From Pararhizobium arenae (lineage in GTDB: Bacteria; Pseudomonadota; Alphaproteobacteria; Rhizobiales; Rhizobiaceae), in assembly GCF_001931685.1 (NCBI RefSeq), contig NZ_MOOY01000003.1, positions 412,419-476,418 on the forward strand: 64,000 nucleotides of DNA, in the 5' to 3' direction. This document shows, piece by piece, positions 36,807 through 46,443 of this stretch. Position 1 is the stretch's first letter, and every line of letters starts with the position of its first letter. The notes beneath the pieces are model-generated. The model searched no databases and was not told the DNA's origin. It was given only the letters and a program-made list of their open reading frames with translations. A program made the position numbers and the translations under genes.

Positions 36807-39146
36807 ATGACCAGCTCTGCCAAATCCGCTTCCGCAACGCCGATCGCCATCATCATCGCCCGTGAGGTTAACGCCACCCCGGCGCAGGTGATCGCTGCGG
36901 TCGAGCTGCTTGACGAGGGTGCGACCGTTCCCTTCATCGCCCGTTACCGCAAGGAGGTCACCGGCGGTCTCGATGATACGCAGTTGCGCACGCTCTCCGA
37001 AAGGCTCGTCTACCTGCGCGAACTGGAAGCCCGCCGCGCCGCGATCCTGGATTCGATCCGCAGCCAGGACAAGCTGACCGACGAGCTGACGGCCAAGATC
37101 GCTGCCGTCACCACCAAGGCGGAACTTGAAGACATCTATCTGCCCTACAAGCCCAAGCGCCGCACCAAGGCGGAGATTGCGCGCGAACGTGGCCTCGGCC
37201 CCCTCGCAGAAGCGATCCTTCTTGATCGCCGCATCGCGCCTGCCGAACGTGCGACGGCGTTTCTGACCGCCGACGTGACCGACGTAAAGATGGCGCTGGA
37301 AGGCGCGCGCGACATCATCGCCGAAGGTATCACCGAAAATGCGGATCTGCTTGGCCGTCTGCGCACGCATATGCGCAGTGCTGCCTTCCTTCGCGCTCGC
37401 GTGGTCGATGGCAAGCAGGAAGCCGGCGCCAAGTTTTCCGATTACTTCGATCATTCCGAGCGCTGGGCGACCGTTCCCGGCCACCGGGCGCTCGCCATGC
37501 TGCGCGGCTGGAACGAGGAAGTCCTTTCCGTCGATATCGTCGTCGATCAGGATGACACGTCCCCGGTCAAGCCTGTCGAGCGCACCATTGCCGCCGCCTA
37601 TATGGTCGGAGGCACGCTGCCGGGCGATCAGTGGTTGATGGAGGTGATCGGCTGGACATGGCGCGTCAAGCTCTCCATGTCGCTGTCGCTCGACCTGATG
37701 CGCGAGTTGCGCGAGCGGGCTGAAGAGGAAGCAATCCACGTCTTCGCCCGCAACCTCAAGGACCTGCTTCTTGCCGCGCCGGCCGGCTCGCGCGCCACCA
37801 TGGGTCTCGACCCCGGCATCCGCACCGGCGTCAAGGTCGCCGTCGTTGATGGCACCGGCAAGCTGCTCGAAACCACGACTGTCTATCCCTTCCCGCCGAA
37901 GAACGACATTCGCGGCACCCAGGCGGAACTTGCAAGCCTCGTGCGCAAGCACAAGATCGAGCTGATCGCCATCGGCAACGGCACCGGCAGCCGCGAGACC
38001 GAGCGCCTCGTCGCCGATATGCTGGCCCAGATGCCCGCGCCGAAACCCACCAAGGTCATCGTCTCGGAAGCCGGTGCCTCCGTCTACTCCGCCTCGCAAG
38101 CGGCCGCCGATGAATTTCCCGGTCTCGACGTGTCGCTCCGCGGCGCCGTCTCCATCGCTCGCCGCCTGCAGGACCCGTTGGCCGAACTCGTCAAGATCGA
38201 TCCGAAGTCGATCGGCGTCGGCCAGTATCAGCACGATGTCGATCAGGGCCGCCTCAGCCGCTCGCTCGATGCTGTCGTTGAAGATGCCGTGAATGCCGTT
38301 GGCGTCGATCTCAACACCGCTTCCGCCCCGTTGCTCGCCCGGGTGTCGGGTCTCGGAAAATCCTCCGCCGAAGCCATCGTCGCCCATCGTGATGCCACTG
38401 GCCCGTTTGAAAGCCGCAAGGAACTGATGAAGGTTCCGCGCCTCGGTGCCCGCACCTTCGAACAATGCGCCGGCTTCCTGCGCATCCCCAATGGCAAGGA
38501 GCCGCTGGATGCTTCTGCGGTGCACCCGGAAGCCTACGGCGTCGCCAAGAAGATCGTCGCCGCCTGCGGCCGCGACCTGCGCGCCATCATGGGTGACAGT
38601 TCCGTTTTGAAGGCGCTCGATCCGCGCGTCTTCGTCGACGAGCGCTTCGGCCTGCCGACCGTGAAGGACATCCTGTCGGAACTCGAAAAGCCGGGCCGCG
38701 ACCCGCGCCCGAGCTTCAAGACCGCAACGTTCGCCGATGGCATTGATGACATCAAGGATCTGAAGCCCGGCATGCTCTTGGAAGGGACGGTGACCAATGT
38801 CGCCGCCTTCGGTGCCTTCGTCGATATCGGCGTGCATCAGGATGGTCTTGTTCACGTCTCCCAGCTCGCCGATCGTTTCGTCAAGGACCCGCATGAAGTC
38901 GTGAAGGCCGGCGATGTCGTGCAGGTTCGCGTGACCGAGGTCGACGTCCCCCGCAAGCGTATCGGCCTCACCATGCGCAAGGATGGTGGCGCAGAGTCAG
39001 GTAATCGCGCGTCAAACGGCGATACCCGCAACGCAAAACCGCAGGGCGGCCGCCCGCAGACGTTCAAGCCTGCACAGAGCAAGCCGCAGGCACCTGCCCA
39101 AGGCGCCTTTGGCGCGGCGCTCGCAGAGGCAATAAAGCGCAAATAG
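36807..39146 (+). CDS. tex: Tex-family RNA-binding transcriptional accessory protein
   Basis: A 779-residue nucleic-acid-binding protein related to eukaryotic Spt6. Visible in order: N-terminal helical Tex domain with [17 protein letters not shown], a YqgF/RNase H-like domain from [18 protein letters not shown] (near 330), HhH motifs [17 protein letters not shown], and a C-terminal S1 domain ([21 protein letters not shown], near 650). The last 50 residues are Gln/Ala/Lys-rich. Highly conserved in bacteria; affects toxin expression and transcription in some pathogens. Confidence 0.95.
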   Translation: MTSSAKSASATPIAIIIAREVNATPAQVIAAVELLDEGATVPFIARYRKEVTGGLDDTQLRTLSERLVYLRELEARRAAILDSIRSQDKLTDELTAKIAAVTTKAELEDIYLPYKPKRRTKAEIARERGLGPLAEAILLDRRIAPAERATAFLTADVTDVKMALEGARDIIAEGITENADLLGRLRTHMRSAAFLRARVVDGKQEAGAKFSDYFDHSERWATVPGHRALAMLRGWNEEVLSVDIVVDQDDTSPVKPVERTIAAAYMVGGTLPGDQWLMEVIGWTWRVKLSMSLSLDLMRELRERAEEEAIHVFARNLKDLLLAAPAGSRATMGLDPGIRTGVKVAVVDGTGKLLETTTVYPFPPKNDIRGTQAELASLVRKHKIELIAIGNGTGSRETERLVADMLAQMPAPKPTKVIVSEAGASVYSASQAAADEFPGLDVSLRGAVSIARRLQDPLAELVKIDPKSIGVGQYQHDVDQGRLSRSLDAVVEDAVNAVGVDLNTASAPLLARVSGLGKSSAEAIVAHRDATGPFESRKELMKVPRLGARTFEQCAGFLRIPNGKEPLDASAVHPEAYGVAKKIVAACGRDLRAIMGDSSVLKALDPRVFVDERFGLPTVKDILSELEKPGRDPRPSFKTATFADGIDDIKDLKPGMLLEGTVTNVAAFGAFVDIGVHQDGLVHVSQLADRFVKDPHEVVKAGDVVQVRVTEVDVPRKRIGLTMRKDGGAESGNRASNGDTRNAKPQGGRPQTFKPAQSKPQAPAQGAFGAALAEAIKRK

Positions 39147-39180
39147 CCGGCGCGTCGGCACGCACCTGACACATGCTTGA

Positions 39181-39213
39181 AAGCCGGGCCGGCTGCGTTC
39201 GCGGCCGGCTTTT
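39181..39213 (+). terminator. Intrinsic terminator of tex
   Basis: GCCGGC-tgcgttcgcg-GCCGGC, extended by AAGCCGG/CCGGCTTTT with a one-base bulge, ends in a T run about 40 bases after the tex stop. Confidence 0.75.
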
Positions 39214-39296
39214 GCATGACGTGAAAACAGTACGAGACAAAACCTTCCGGTTGTGCTTGGCTGTGTGCTGTTGACACTCCCGGATGCGTTTACCAG

Positions 39297-40763
39297 ATGC
39301 TTCTCAGGCAGACCGGATCTTACTTGCCAGCCCAGATCGGCGCGCCGCTTGTACAACTGGCGGCGGTCGTCGTTTGGGCCCATCTTCTCCCGGCCGAGGA
39401 ACTCGGCAAGCTCATGCTTGTTGTCGCCCTTCAGGATATTCTTTTTTCCCTCTGCCTTGTCTGGTGGTCGCAGTTCATGCTGCGGCATGCGCCGCGCTTA
39501 CCGCTGATCGGGCAGAAGGGCGGGATGGCAGGGGCGGAATCTGGGGTTGTGGCGGTGTGCCTGCTCGCGCAGTTTATGTTCCTGGCTGTCATCCTGCTCC
39601 TCTACATCCCCTCAGCCGCCCTTTCGTTTCATGTCGCCGCAGCGACCTTCGTAACCGTCAGATCGCTCGCCAGCTATTGCGCGGAGCGGGCACGCGCCAC
39701 GGGCCGGGTGCTGGCCTATAGCGTCATCCAGCTTGTGTTGCCTGCCGCCGCCTTGCTGCTAGCACTCTTCGCCGCGATGCTGCTGGCACCTCGGGCCGAT
39801 GTCGTTTTGCTGTTTTCCGCCCTTCCGCTTCTTGCCGCTCCTTTGTTCGGCGGCATGAATGTCGCCGGGTTTGGCTGGGATGCAAGGCTCGTGCGGGAAG
39901 CCTGGGCTTTTGGACTTCCCGCAATGATCGCCGCTTTGCTCGCGGCTCTCGCCCTGAACATGCCGCGCATCCTCGTCGATCTCTGGTTCGGCCACGCCGT
40001 GGCGGGCATTTTCTCGGTCGCGTTCGGGCTCGGCGTCAGGCTATCGGCTGTCGCCGTCATGCTGGTTACGGCAGGCGCTTATCCGCTGGCGGTAAGGCGT
40101 ATGGAGCTGGAGGGCAGGGCGGCCGGCTTCTCGCAGTTATCGGCAAACATGCTGCTGCTCTGTCTTGTCGCTGCCCCGCTGGGCCTTGGCTTTGCGGGCA
40201 TAGGTGGCTCTGTCGCCAGCCTGCTCCTGCCCGCGTCCATGCAGGCCGATGCATCCGTCATTCTGCCGTTGGCGGCACTCGCAGGCCTCGTTCGCTACCT
40301 GCGTTCCCATACGACGGATCAGGTTTTCCTGTTGATGGCAGATACCAGGCCGGCGGCGATCATCGCTTTCATGGAGTTCTGCATGACGGTGCTGCTTACC
40401 GCCACGGCGATCCGGTTCTTCGGCCCTTCCGCAGGCGCGGCAGGCCTGCTGGGTGCCGCGTCTGTCAGCGCGACGGCGAGCATCGTCTGGGCGGTGACGA
40501 GGTTCGGTTTTGAGCCGCCCGTCCGTGCGCTTTCCCGGATACTGCTCGCAGCGGCCCTCATGGCGCTTTGCGTGCATATGATGGGGAGGGCGCCTTCCCT
40601 GCCGGCTCTTGCCGTGCCGATTGCTTGCGGGGCCTCTCTCTACGCTGTTTGTCTGGCCTTGCTTTTTCCCGGCGAAGTGCAGGCTTCTATCGTCGCTGGC
40701 GGGGTTCTCGCGATGCGCAGAAGGGTGCGGGATGAAGATCATGATCCTCTCCAGCGAGTTTGA
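39297..40763 (+). CDS. Polysaccharide/oligosaccharide flippase (Wzx-like, MOP superfamily)
   Basis: A 488-residue integral membrane protein with about 12-14 helices, starting MLLRQTGSYLPAQIGAPLVQ. Such proteins flip lipid-linked oligosaccharide repeat units across the inner membrane during exopolysaccharide or O-antigen assembly. The residues WSQFMLRHAPRL and the repeated two-helix packing fit the polysaccharide synthase (RfbX/Wzx) family. Its last 32 bases overlap the next glycosyltransferase gene, showing one operon of three overlapping genes. Substrate unknown. Confidence 0.85.
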   Translation: MLLRQTGSYLPAQIGAPLVQLAAVVVWAHLLPAEELGKLMLVVALQDILFSLCLVWWSQFMLRHAPRLPLIGQKGGMAGAESGVVAVCLLAQFMFLAVILLLYIPSAALSFHVAAATFVTVRSLASYCAERARATGRVLAYSVIQLVLPAAALLLALFAAMLLAPRADVVLLFSALPLLAAPLFGGMNVAGFGWDARLVREAWAFGLPAMIAALLAALALNMPRILVDLWFGHAVAGIFSVAFGLGVRLSAVAVMLVTAGAYPLAVRRMELEGRAAGFSQLSANMLLLCLVAAPLGLGFAGIGGSVASLLLPASMQADASVILPLAALAGLVRYLRSHTTDQVFLLMADTRPAAIIAFMEFCMTVLLTATAIRFFGPSAGAAGLLGAASVSATASIVWAVTRFGFEPPVRALSRILLAAALMALCVHMMGRAPSLPALAVPIACGASLYAVCLALLFPGEVQASIVAGGVLAMRRRVRDEDHDPLQRV

Positions 40764-41919
40764 TCCCTTCCGGGGCGGCATCGGAACCTACGCGCGGGAG
40801 ATGGCGCTTGCCGCAACCGAACTCGGTCATCGCGTAACCGTCGTCGCCGCCGATTATGGAGCAGAGGAAGCAGCCACATCCTTTCCGTTCCGGGTTTTGC
40901 GGTATCCCGGCGGGCAGCACCACATGCGGGACGTCCCGGCCAAGATCGCGCTCGTGCGCCGACTGGCGCGGCAGGAACCGGCATATGATATCGTGCACGC
41001 CATCGACTGGCCGTTCTACATTCCGCTCGCTCTGTGTGCCTATCGCTCGGCCACCCGCTGCATTCTCACCTTCCATGGAACAGAGGTTGATTTCATCCAG
41101 AAGCCCATCCGCGCCGTACCGCTCTCGCTGCTGAGGTTCTGGAATGGCTGGGCACACTATGTCGCCAACAGCCATCATACCGCCCGACGGCTCCGCGTGG
41201 CGGTAGGGTTGGAAGAATGCGCCGTCCGCGTCGTGCATCCGGGTGTCGGCCGGGAATGGCTCGCCGCACGGGTGGAGAAGGCCTGTGCTCGCCAACGTCT
41301 GGGAATTTGCCAACATCAGTTCGTCATCGCAACGCTCGGCCGGGTTGTTCCGCGCAAGGGGCATGATGTGCTCGCCGAGGCCCTGCAAAGGCTTCCAGCG
41401 GAGATCGTCCGTCGGGTCGAATGGCACATCATCGGACCGCTGCTTGACCAGGCATACGAGGCGCAACTTCGCCGCATAACGGAATCCTTGGGGGGGAAGG
41501 TCGTCATTCATGGCCCGCTGGCACAGGGCGAGGTCAGTCTTCGTCTCTCCGCTGCGGATGTCTTCTGCCTTCCGGGACGACAGCTGGAAGGCGGTGGTGT
41601 TGAAGGCTTCGGTCTCGTCTATCTCGAGGCGGCAGCCCTTGGCCTGCCATCCGTCGCCGCGGATATGGGTGGCATTTCAGAGGCCATCGACCATGGCGAG
41701 AGCGGGCTTCTGGTTCCGGAAAACGACCCGCAGGCGCTTGCGCAAGCGCTCGCGAGCCTCATCGCCGATCCGGTTGAACGAAACCGCCTGTCCCGTGGCG
41801 CCCGGCATCGCGCCGAAGCGTCGACCTGGCTTCGCGCGGCTCGCGAGATTTACGGATCTCAGGATAATCACCCAGGGCAAGGCGCGTCATCGATCGTGCC
41901 AACGGAAATGTCATGCTGA
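40732..41919 (+). CDS. Glycosyltransferase family 4 protein
   Basis: A 395-residue cytoplasmic GT-B enzyme. The N-terminal domain starts MKIMILSSEFDPFRGGIGTYAREM, the acceptor-side glycine loop, and the donor domain holds RVVPRKGHDVLAEAL and the E-x7-E motif in EGFGLVYLEAAALG. It should transfer a sugar from a nucleotide-activated donor to a lipid-linked acceptor; the sugar cannot be predicted. The start has AAGGG 7-8 bases upstream and overlaps the flippase gene. It overlaps the next gene by 7 bases. Confidence 0.9.
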   Translation: MKIMILSSEFDPFRGGIGTYAREMALAATELGHRVTVVAADYGAEEAATSFPFRVLRYPGGQHHMRDVPAKIALVRRLARQEPAYDIVHAIDWPFYIPLALCAYRSATRCILTFHGTEVDFIQKPIRAVPLSLLRFWNGWAHYVANSHHTARRLRVAVGLEECAVRVVHPGVGREWLAARVEKACARQRLGICQHQFVIATLGRVVPRKGHDVLAEALQRLPAEIVRRVEWHIIGPLLDQAYEAQLRRITESLGGKVVIHGPLAQGEVSLRLSAADVFCLPGRQLEGGGVEGFGLVYLEAAALGLPSVAADMGGISEAIDHGESGLLVPENDPQALAQALASLIADPVERNRLSRGARHRAEASTWLRAAREIYGSQDNHPGQGASSIVPTEMSC

Positions 41920-43106
41920 CCGGTCAGAGCTTGCCGGCCACACCATCTCGACCGGTCGTCGTCTTCCTCATCAATTCCCTGACCGGCGGCGGAGCGGAGC
42001 GGGTCATGGCCGCTTTGCTCGCCGCATCATCTAAGTGGGCGCAGCGCTACGAGCTTCATCTGATCCTGCTTGATCGAGAGGCGGATGCCTATCCGCTGCC
42101 GGAATGGCTGCAGGTGCATCGTCTGGACAGCCGCTTTTCCCTTGGCCGGTCGCTGCGGCTTTCCGTGCCGCTGATGAGAAGATTGAAACCGGCTGTTTGT
42201 CTGAGCTTCCTGACGCGTGCCAATATCGTTGCGGTCGTCTCTTCGAGGTTATGCGGCTTTCGGGCGATCATCAGCGAGCGTGTCAGTCCGGCGAGCCACC
42301 ACGGTAGCGGCCCGCGTGGTGTTTTTGCACGACAGACGACACGCTTCTTTTATCCGTTGGCCCATCGCATCATCTGCCCATCCGCGGGCGTGGCCGCCGA
42401 TCTCGTCGAGGGCTATCGGGTGGCAAGAAGCCGCATCGACGTTATTCCCAATCCTCTGAATATCGATGATATTCGCAGCCGCGCGACTGCGGTCACGTCA
42501 TGGAAAACTCAGCGCCCCTATATCGTCGCGGTCGGTCGCCTCGTCGAAAACAAGAACTTCGCGCTGTTGCTCTCAGCCCTTGCCAAGAGCAGAGTCCCGC
42601 TGGACTTGGTCGTTCTGGGAGAGGGGCGGTTGCGCAAGGCGCTGGAAGAAAATGCCTTCCAACTGGGCCTTGCCGGACGCATACATTTCCCCGGTTTTGT
42701 CGAAAATCCGTTTCCGATCATCGCCCAGGCCGAGTTCTTCGTTTCGTCGTCCAATGCGGAAGGCTTCCCAAACGCTGTTGTCGAGGCGATGGCCCTTGGC
42801 GTTCCCGTCATATCCACCAATTGCCGCTCCGGTCCATCCGAAATTCTGGACGAGCGCGAGGAGCTTTCGATCGATCGGCTGCATGAGGGACAGTACGGCA
42901 TGCTGGTGCCGGTGGGGGATGTGGATGCCCTGGCGCAGGCAATCGGAAACATGACGGCTGGCGCTACGCGAGACCGTTATCGCAAGGCAGCCTTGCTCGG
43001 AGCAGATCGTTTCGCGACCGCCGCAGCTTTGCGGCGCTACTGGGATGTCGTTGAAGAGCAGATCGGGCGCCCCGTCCGCACGGCGGACGAGGCGGACTTC
43101 GCGTGA
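41913..43106 (+). CDS. Glycosyltransferase family 4 protein
   Basis: A 397-residue GT-B enzyme, third gene of the flippase operon. FLINSLTGGGAERVMAAL is the N-terminal glycine loop (similar to GalNAc/amylovoran-type transferases), VGRLVENKNFALLLSAL the start of the donor domain, and AEGFPNAVVEAMALGVPVI the E-x7-E motif. The ATG overlaps the upstream stop by 7 bases. It ends 7 bases before the convergent phage-tail-like gene. Confidence 0.9.
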   Translation: MLTGQSLPATPSRPVVVFLINSLTGGGAERVMAALLAASSKWAQRYELHLILLDREADAYPLPEWLQVHRLDSRFSLGRSLRLSVPLMRRLKPAVCLSFLTRANIVAVVSSRLCGFRAIISERVSPASHHGSGPRGVFARQTTRFFYPLAHRIICPSAGVAADLVEGYRVARSRIDVIPNPLNIDDIRSRATAVTSWKTQRPYIVAVGRLVENKNFALLLSALAKSRVPLDLVVLGEGRLRKALEENAFQLGLAGRIHFPGFVENPFPIIAQAEFFVSSSNAEGFPNAVVEAMALGVPVISTNCRSGPSEILDEREELSIDRLHEGQYGMLVPVGDVDALAQAIGNMTAGATRDRYRKAALLGADRFATAAALRRYWDVVEEQIGRPVRTADEADFA

Positions 43107-43113
43107 AATCGAA

Positions 43114-43818
43114 TCATGCGCGCCGAAGCATCAGCACCGGGCCGTCCGATCCGGTGGAGGCGTTCATTGCCGGCGCGTTGGTGGGAAGACTGCCGTAGGG
43201 CTGGCCCGCTTCAAGGTAGCGCCAGGCATTGGCGCCGGCGATCTCGTTGCCGTCATTGTTCAGGACATGGCCAAGCAACGCACCGCCGGCCCGGCGTACG
43301 GTCGGCAAGGTGCCGGCCGTCTTGTTGAGGGCTGCAAGCCAGTATTGGCCAGGCACGAGCGACCACGAGACCGTGATCGTCTTAAGGCTCGCTGCTCCGG
43401 ACAGATCGATAACGCCGGCATCGGCGAAAAGCGTACCCGGCAGATCGGTAAAGCTATCCGTACGGTAGAGGCCGAGCCGCATTTCCCCGCCCGTCTGGCC
43501 GGTCACGAGCCAGAGTGCTATGCGATCGATGCTGGTGCGGCGATGAACGAGCAGCGGCATCATCGTAAGCTTGTTGGCCGCGACCTGACCGTCATTGACG
43601 GCGTAAATGTGGGCCGGCGGGCGATAGTACCCAGGAGGCCATGCGGGCGCGGGCGCGAGCCGAACCCACTGCGCGGCGCCGGTGGTCACGCTGATCGCTT
43701 TCCACATCTGCCTGGTCAGCGTGTTGTACCATTCCGATCCCGTCGCATAGCCTTCCGTCCCGTCATTGGCGGCAGACGGATCGGTGGAAGCGGCGATATT
43801 GTCCGTGATGCTGGTCAT
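43114..43818 (-). CDS. Phage-tail-like domain protein paired with GH10-like gene
   Basis: A 234-residue protein without signal peptide. The N-terminal 50 residues (DGTEGYATGSEWYNTLTRQMW ... GAAQWVRL) match the short virion module seen in tail and capsid proteins of phages and gene transfer agents (G-Y-x-V-G-S-x-W...A-x-W). The rest (SIDRIALWLVTGQTGGEMRLGLYRT, GQYWLAALNK) resembles a beta-sandwich domain of tail-fibre proteins. Its ATG lies one base beyond the stop of the GH10-like gene, so translation is coupled. No other phage gene is near. A role in binding the locus polysaccharide is only an inference. Confidence 0.65.
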   Translation of the reverse strand: MTSITDNIAASTDPSAANDGTEGYATGSEWYNTLTRQMWKAISVTTGAAQWVRLAPAPAWPPGYYRPPAHIYAVNDGQVAANKLTMMPLLVHRRTSIDRIALWLVTGQTGGEMRLGLYRTDSFTDLPGTLFADAGVIDLSGAASLKTITVSWSLVPGQYWLAALNKTAGTLPTVRRAGGALLGHVLNNDGNEIAGANAWRYLEAGQPYGSLPTNAPAMNASTGSDGPVLMLRRA

Positions 43819-43819
43819 G

Positions 43820-45019
43820 TCAGAGGTCCTCGAAAGCGGCGCGGATCGCGCGGTAAAGCGGTTTCGGTTGAAGGTTTGTGTCGAAGGGGTGAGGGCGCTC
43901 GCCTTCCTCCGCGTCCGGCGGAATCCATGGCGAGATGCGATCGGAAAGCCCCCAGCAAAGCACCGGTTCGCTTCCGACGAAGGGAAGGGCGATATCGAGG
44001 TAATGCTTGACGATATCGGCCGCGCGCCGGTCGTAGGACGTCGCGCTGTAGGCCGAGGGCGGCGCTGTATCCTCCTGAGAACCCGTCTTGTAGCCGGTGC
44101 GGATATCCAGTTCGCCGATCATGATCTTCAGGCCCAGCGAGGAGGCGTCGGATAGAAAGCTGCGCAGCTTCACGGCGTCGAAACCGAGGCGAATGGTCAG
44201 ATGCGCCTGGGTGTTCAGCCCGTCGATCGGAGCCCCCGCCGCAAGCTGGCTCTCCAGCATCGACAGGATGTTGGCTGTGTGGCTCTCGTGATAGCCATCG
44301 GTAATCTGCTCGCTGTGATCGTGGCAGACGAAAAGCGGCGTCTGCGGCCAGAGTTCCCGGGCTTTTTGGAAGGCATAGGTGATATAGCCCGGACCACCGG
44401 CGGCCTGATACCAGGTGTTGGGACGATAGCCGTCGGTCGCGATCTGGGCCGCATCCATCACTTCGTTGACGACATCGATATTGACGGCGAGCTGCGACCA
44501 CCAGCGTGTGGCGATCGCCGCGAAATGGGTATCGATCTTGTTGCGCCAGTTTTCGGCATTGACCGTGGTGGTGTTGACCCAGGCCATGTCGCGCACCGCA
44601 TACAGCAACTGATGGATGCGGAATTTCTTATTCTCGGACACGGCGCGTGCGGCAAAGCCATCGGCGGCCGTAAAGGTGAAAACACCCTCCACACCTTGGA
44701 TACGCGACGGCTGCATGTCGGTGTCGGCGACATAGATCGCCGCTTCCCGCCTCAGGAGTGCCGCGTAAGCTGGATCGGCGGCCAGCTTGTCTGCCGGCGG
44801 CAAGGCAGTGCCGAAGCAGATGCCCTTTGCCGCGGCGATACTGCGAAGCTCCGCCGCTGGTGAAAAACGGCTCGCGGGACGGACGCGCCGCTCCGCGCCT
44901 GAGGACGCAACCCTTTGCCCGCCGTCTACTGCCGAGCGAAGTACATTTTCCGGCGGTGTCGCGGGACGGTCCATGCCGCCCGGCTCTATCGCCAATCGTG
45001 AAATCTGCATGGATGCCAT
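43820..45019 (-). CDS. GH10-like glycoside hydrolase (endo-xylanase family, divergent)
   Basis: A 399-residue TIM-barrel glycosidase related to family 10. Both catalytic glutamates are in place: Glu186 in DVVNEVMD (acid/base) and Glu303 in IGELDIR (nucleophile), plus NTQAHL and CWGLSDRISPWIP. Residues that line the xylose subsites are changed: E-N-x-M-K is D-T-D-M-Q, and the H-T-L-V-W-H motif reads HQLLYAV. So xylan is unlikely as substrate. No signal peptide is seen; the first ~75 residues are low-complexity. The ATG has AAGGGAAAGG directly upstream; the frame upstream is not family-like. Confidence 0.8.
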   Translation of the reverse strand: MASMQISRLAIEPGGMDRPATPPENVLRSAVDGGQRVASSGAERRVRPASRFSPAAELRSIAAAKGICFGTALPPADKLAADPAYAALLRREAAIYVADTDMQPSRIQGVEGVFTFTAADGFAARAVSENKKFRIHQLLYAVRDMAWVNTTTVNAENWRNKIDTHFAAIATRWWSQLAVNIDVVNEVMDAAQIATDGYRPNTWYQAAGGPGYITYAFQKARELWPQTPLFVCHDHSEQITDGYHESHTANILSMLESQLAAGAPIDGLNTQAHLTIRLGFDAVKLRSFLSDASSLGLKIMIGELDIRTGYKTGSQEDTAPPSAYSATSYDRRAADIVKHYLDIALPFVGSEPVLCWGLSDRISPWIPPDAEEGERPHPFDTNLQPKPLYRAIRAAFEDL

Positions 45020-45201
45020 CCTTTCCCTTCTGCCGCAGGTTTGGGCAGCTGATCTGCGCCAAGCATGGCGGAGACTTCGGTGGCGGGAATTCACGGGGAT
45101 GAAATCACCCAGTTTTGGTGCATGGCGCCGCCCTTCACGGGATTTCGCTGGATGCGGCAAACTGTTAAATTCATGCGCGTTTTGAACCCGGGGGAACATC
45201 C

Positions 45202-45564
45202 ATGAAAAAATATCTTGCCTATGCCGCAGCGAGCCTTGCTTTCGCATTGCCTGCTCAGGCGCAGACCGTCAGCGCAGGTACCTACACAGTCGAAGGCACG
45301 AACCTTGACGGTTCTGCCTACAACGGAACGGCAACGATCACGCTGACCAGCGAAACCACTTGCGTCATCGAATGGAAGACCGGCGGCACGACGTCCGAAG
45401 GCGTCTGCATGTTGCACGAGGACGCTTTCGCTGCCGGCTACGTGCTGCAAGATGCGGTCGGCCTTGTCGTCTACAAGGTCAAAGATGGCGGCGTGCTGGA
45501 GGGAAGCTGGACGATTACCGGCAAGGACGGGGCCGGCGCCGAAAAGCTGACGCTCCAGCCTTGA
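45202..45564 (+). CDS. Small secreted protein, 120 aa
   Basis: A signal peptide (MKKYLAYAAASLAFALPAQAQ) followed by a ~100-residue mature domain rich in Thr, Gly and beta-forming residues: GTYTVEGTNLDGSAYNGTATI, CVIEWKTGG, GVCMLHEDAF, GVLEGSWTITGKDGAGAEKL. Two cysteines may form a disulfide. The repeated G-x-Y/W-x-V/I pattern fits a small periplasmic beta-barrel of unknown function, similar in style to DUF2147-type proteins. GGGGGAA precedes the ATG. It is divergent from the GH10-like gene. Confidence 0.75.
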   Translation: MKKYLAYAAASLAFALPAQAQTVSAGTYTVEGTNLDGSAYNGTATITLTSETTCVIEWKTGGTTSEGVCMLHEDAFAAGYVLQDAVGLVVYKVKDGGVLEGSWTITGKDGAGAEKLTLQP

Positions 45565-45654
45565 TTGCGCGCTGGCTGACGGCTGTTTCGCAGCAGATCC
45601 ATGGCTTCAAATCGCGTTTATCGCAAACGCCATCAGGTGTCGTGATGTATCGAC

Positions 45655-45679
45655 AATCCCCGCCGTGACGGCGGGGATT
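45655..45679. terminator. Bidirectional hairpin between convergent genes
   Basis: AATCCCCGCCG-TGA-CGGCGGGGATT is a perfect 11-bp stem in the 121-base gap between the small secreted protein gene and the minus-strand 80-residue gene. Confidence 0.7.
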
Positions 45680-45685
45680 TACACG

Positions 45686-45928
45686 TTACGTTTTCCGCTC
45701 AACGCCGTAAGGCACGCCATCCTCGGAAGCGGATGAACCTGCGAGACCGCCGCCAAGACATATGTCGGCAAGTGCTAGGCGTTCGAGAAGTCGTTTGCGT
45801 TCCTCCAGCAGCGACCGAATGGCGGCCCGCACATCGCCCCGGTGCCGGCCGATCAGAACCGCCACATCGTCTATGGGCATGTTGTAAACGACATCATGCA
45901 GGATGGGGTCCATCGTCCTGACCGACAT
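45686..45928 (-). CDS. Hypothetical protein, 80 aa
   Basis: A soluble 80-residue protein: MSVRTMDPILHDVVYNMPIDDVAVLIGRHRGDVRAAI, then a basic helix RSLLEERKRLLERLALADICLG and a Gly/Ser tail. The middle looks like a helical DNA- or RNA-binding segment, but I recognise no family. The start with GAGGGAGT 6 bases upstream is preferred over a frame extension of 20 residues. Expressed toward the hairpin at 45655. Confidence 0.6.
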   Translation of the reverse strand: MSVRTMDPILHDVVYNMPIDDVAVLIGRHRGDVRAAIRSLLEERKRLLERLALADICLGGGLAGSSASEDGVPYGVERKT

Positions 45929-46185
45929 GGAAGCACTCCCTCGGTTGCTCTCGGGTTTCAGAAGTTTGCAATGCGAATTTTTGTTCATTATTTGTTCTTG
46001 TTTTTGGGTTGAGAGTCAAGACTGATAGTTTCTTTGCCGCGGTATGGGAGAGCGATCGGTAATCCCAAACGATGCGCAGAGCGACGGGCTTCCAGGCGCT
46101 GTTTGCTGCCAGTGCACCGGCCACAAACAAGCCGGAAAAGCTCCAGCCTAGATTTCGCATTTTCACCGCATAAACTGAAAAACCG

Positions 46186-46214
46186 CTTGATCGGTCGGGC
46201 GTTTCACCCTATCA
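46186..46214 (+). promoter_or_regulatory. Sigma-70 promoter of tRNA-Ser
   Basis: CTTGAT, 17 bases, CTATCA: a near-perfect match to the rhizobial housekeeping consensus CTTGAC-N17-CTATAT. The -10 element ends 10 bases before the tRNA 5' end. Confidence 0.75.
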
Positions 46215-46224
46215 GGGCGTCAAC

Positions 46225-46314
46225 GGAGAGGTGGCCGAGTGGTCGAAGGCGCTCCCCTGCTAAGGGAGTATACCCGGAAGGGTATCGTGGGTTCGAATCC
46301 CATCTTCTCCGCCA
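46225..46314 (+). tRNA. tRNA-Ser (anticodon GCT)
   Basis: A 90-base class II tRNA. Acceptor stem GGAGAGG/CTTCTCC, D arm GGCCGAGTGGTCGAAGGC, anticodon stem CTCCC/GGGAG with loop CTGCTAA (GCT at 46259-46261, reading AGC/AGU), long variable arm TATACCCGGAAGGGTATC, T arm GTGGGTTCGAATCCCAT, and encoded CCA end. Confidence 0.97.
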
Positions 46315-46443
46315 CTTTCCTTCACATGAAACCACGGATGACCGGAGTGTGATTGTCGCTTCAAAATGCGGCAAGGACGTTGGAACGTCCTGTATCTGGA
46401 TACGCAACCTGCACTCCGCTTGTGTTGACGGGAGCCTTGGAGA

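Noticed and set aside
36729-38894. 721-codon open frame opposite tex
   Set aside because: Same reason: tex is unmistakable and the antisense product has no domain or ribosome site.
43114-45019. Prophage remnant
   Set aside because: Only one phage-like domain protein; no integrase, terminase, portal or lysis genes nearby.
46225-46314. tRNA-Ser as an attachment site for an integrated island
   Set aside because: No integrase and no second copy of the tRNA 3' end were seen in the window.
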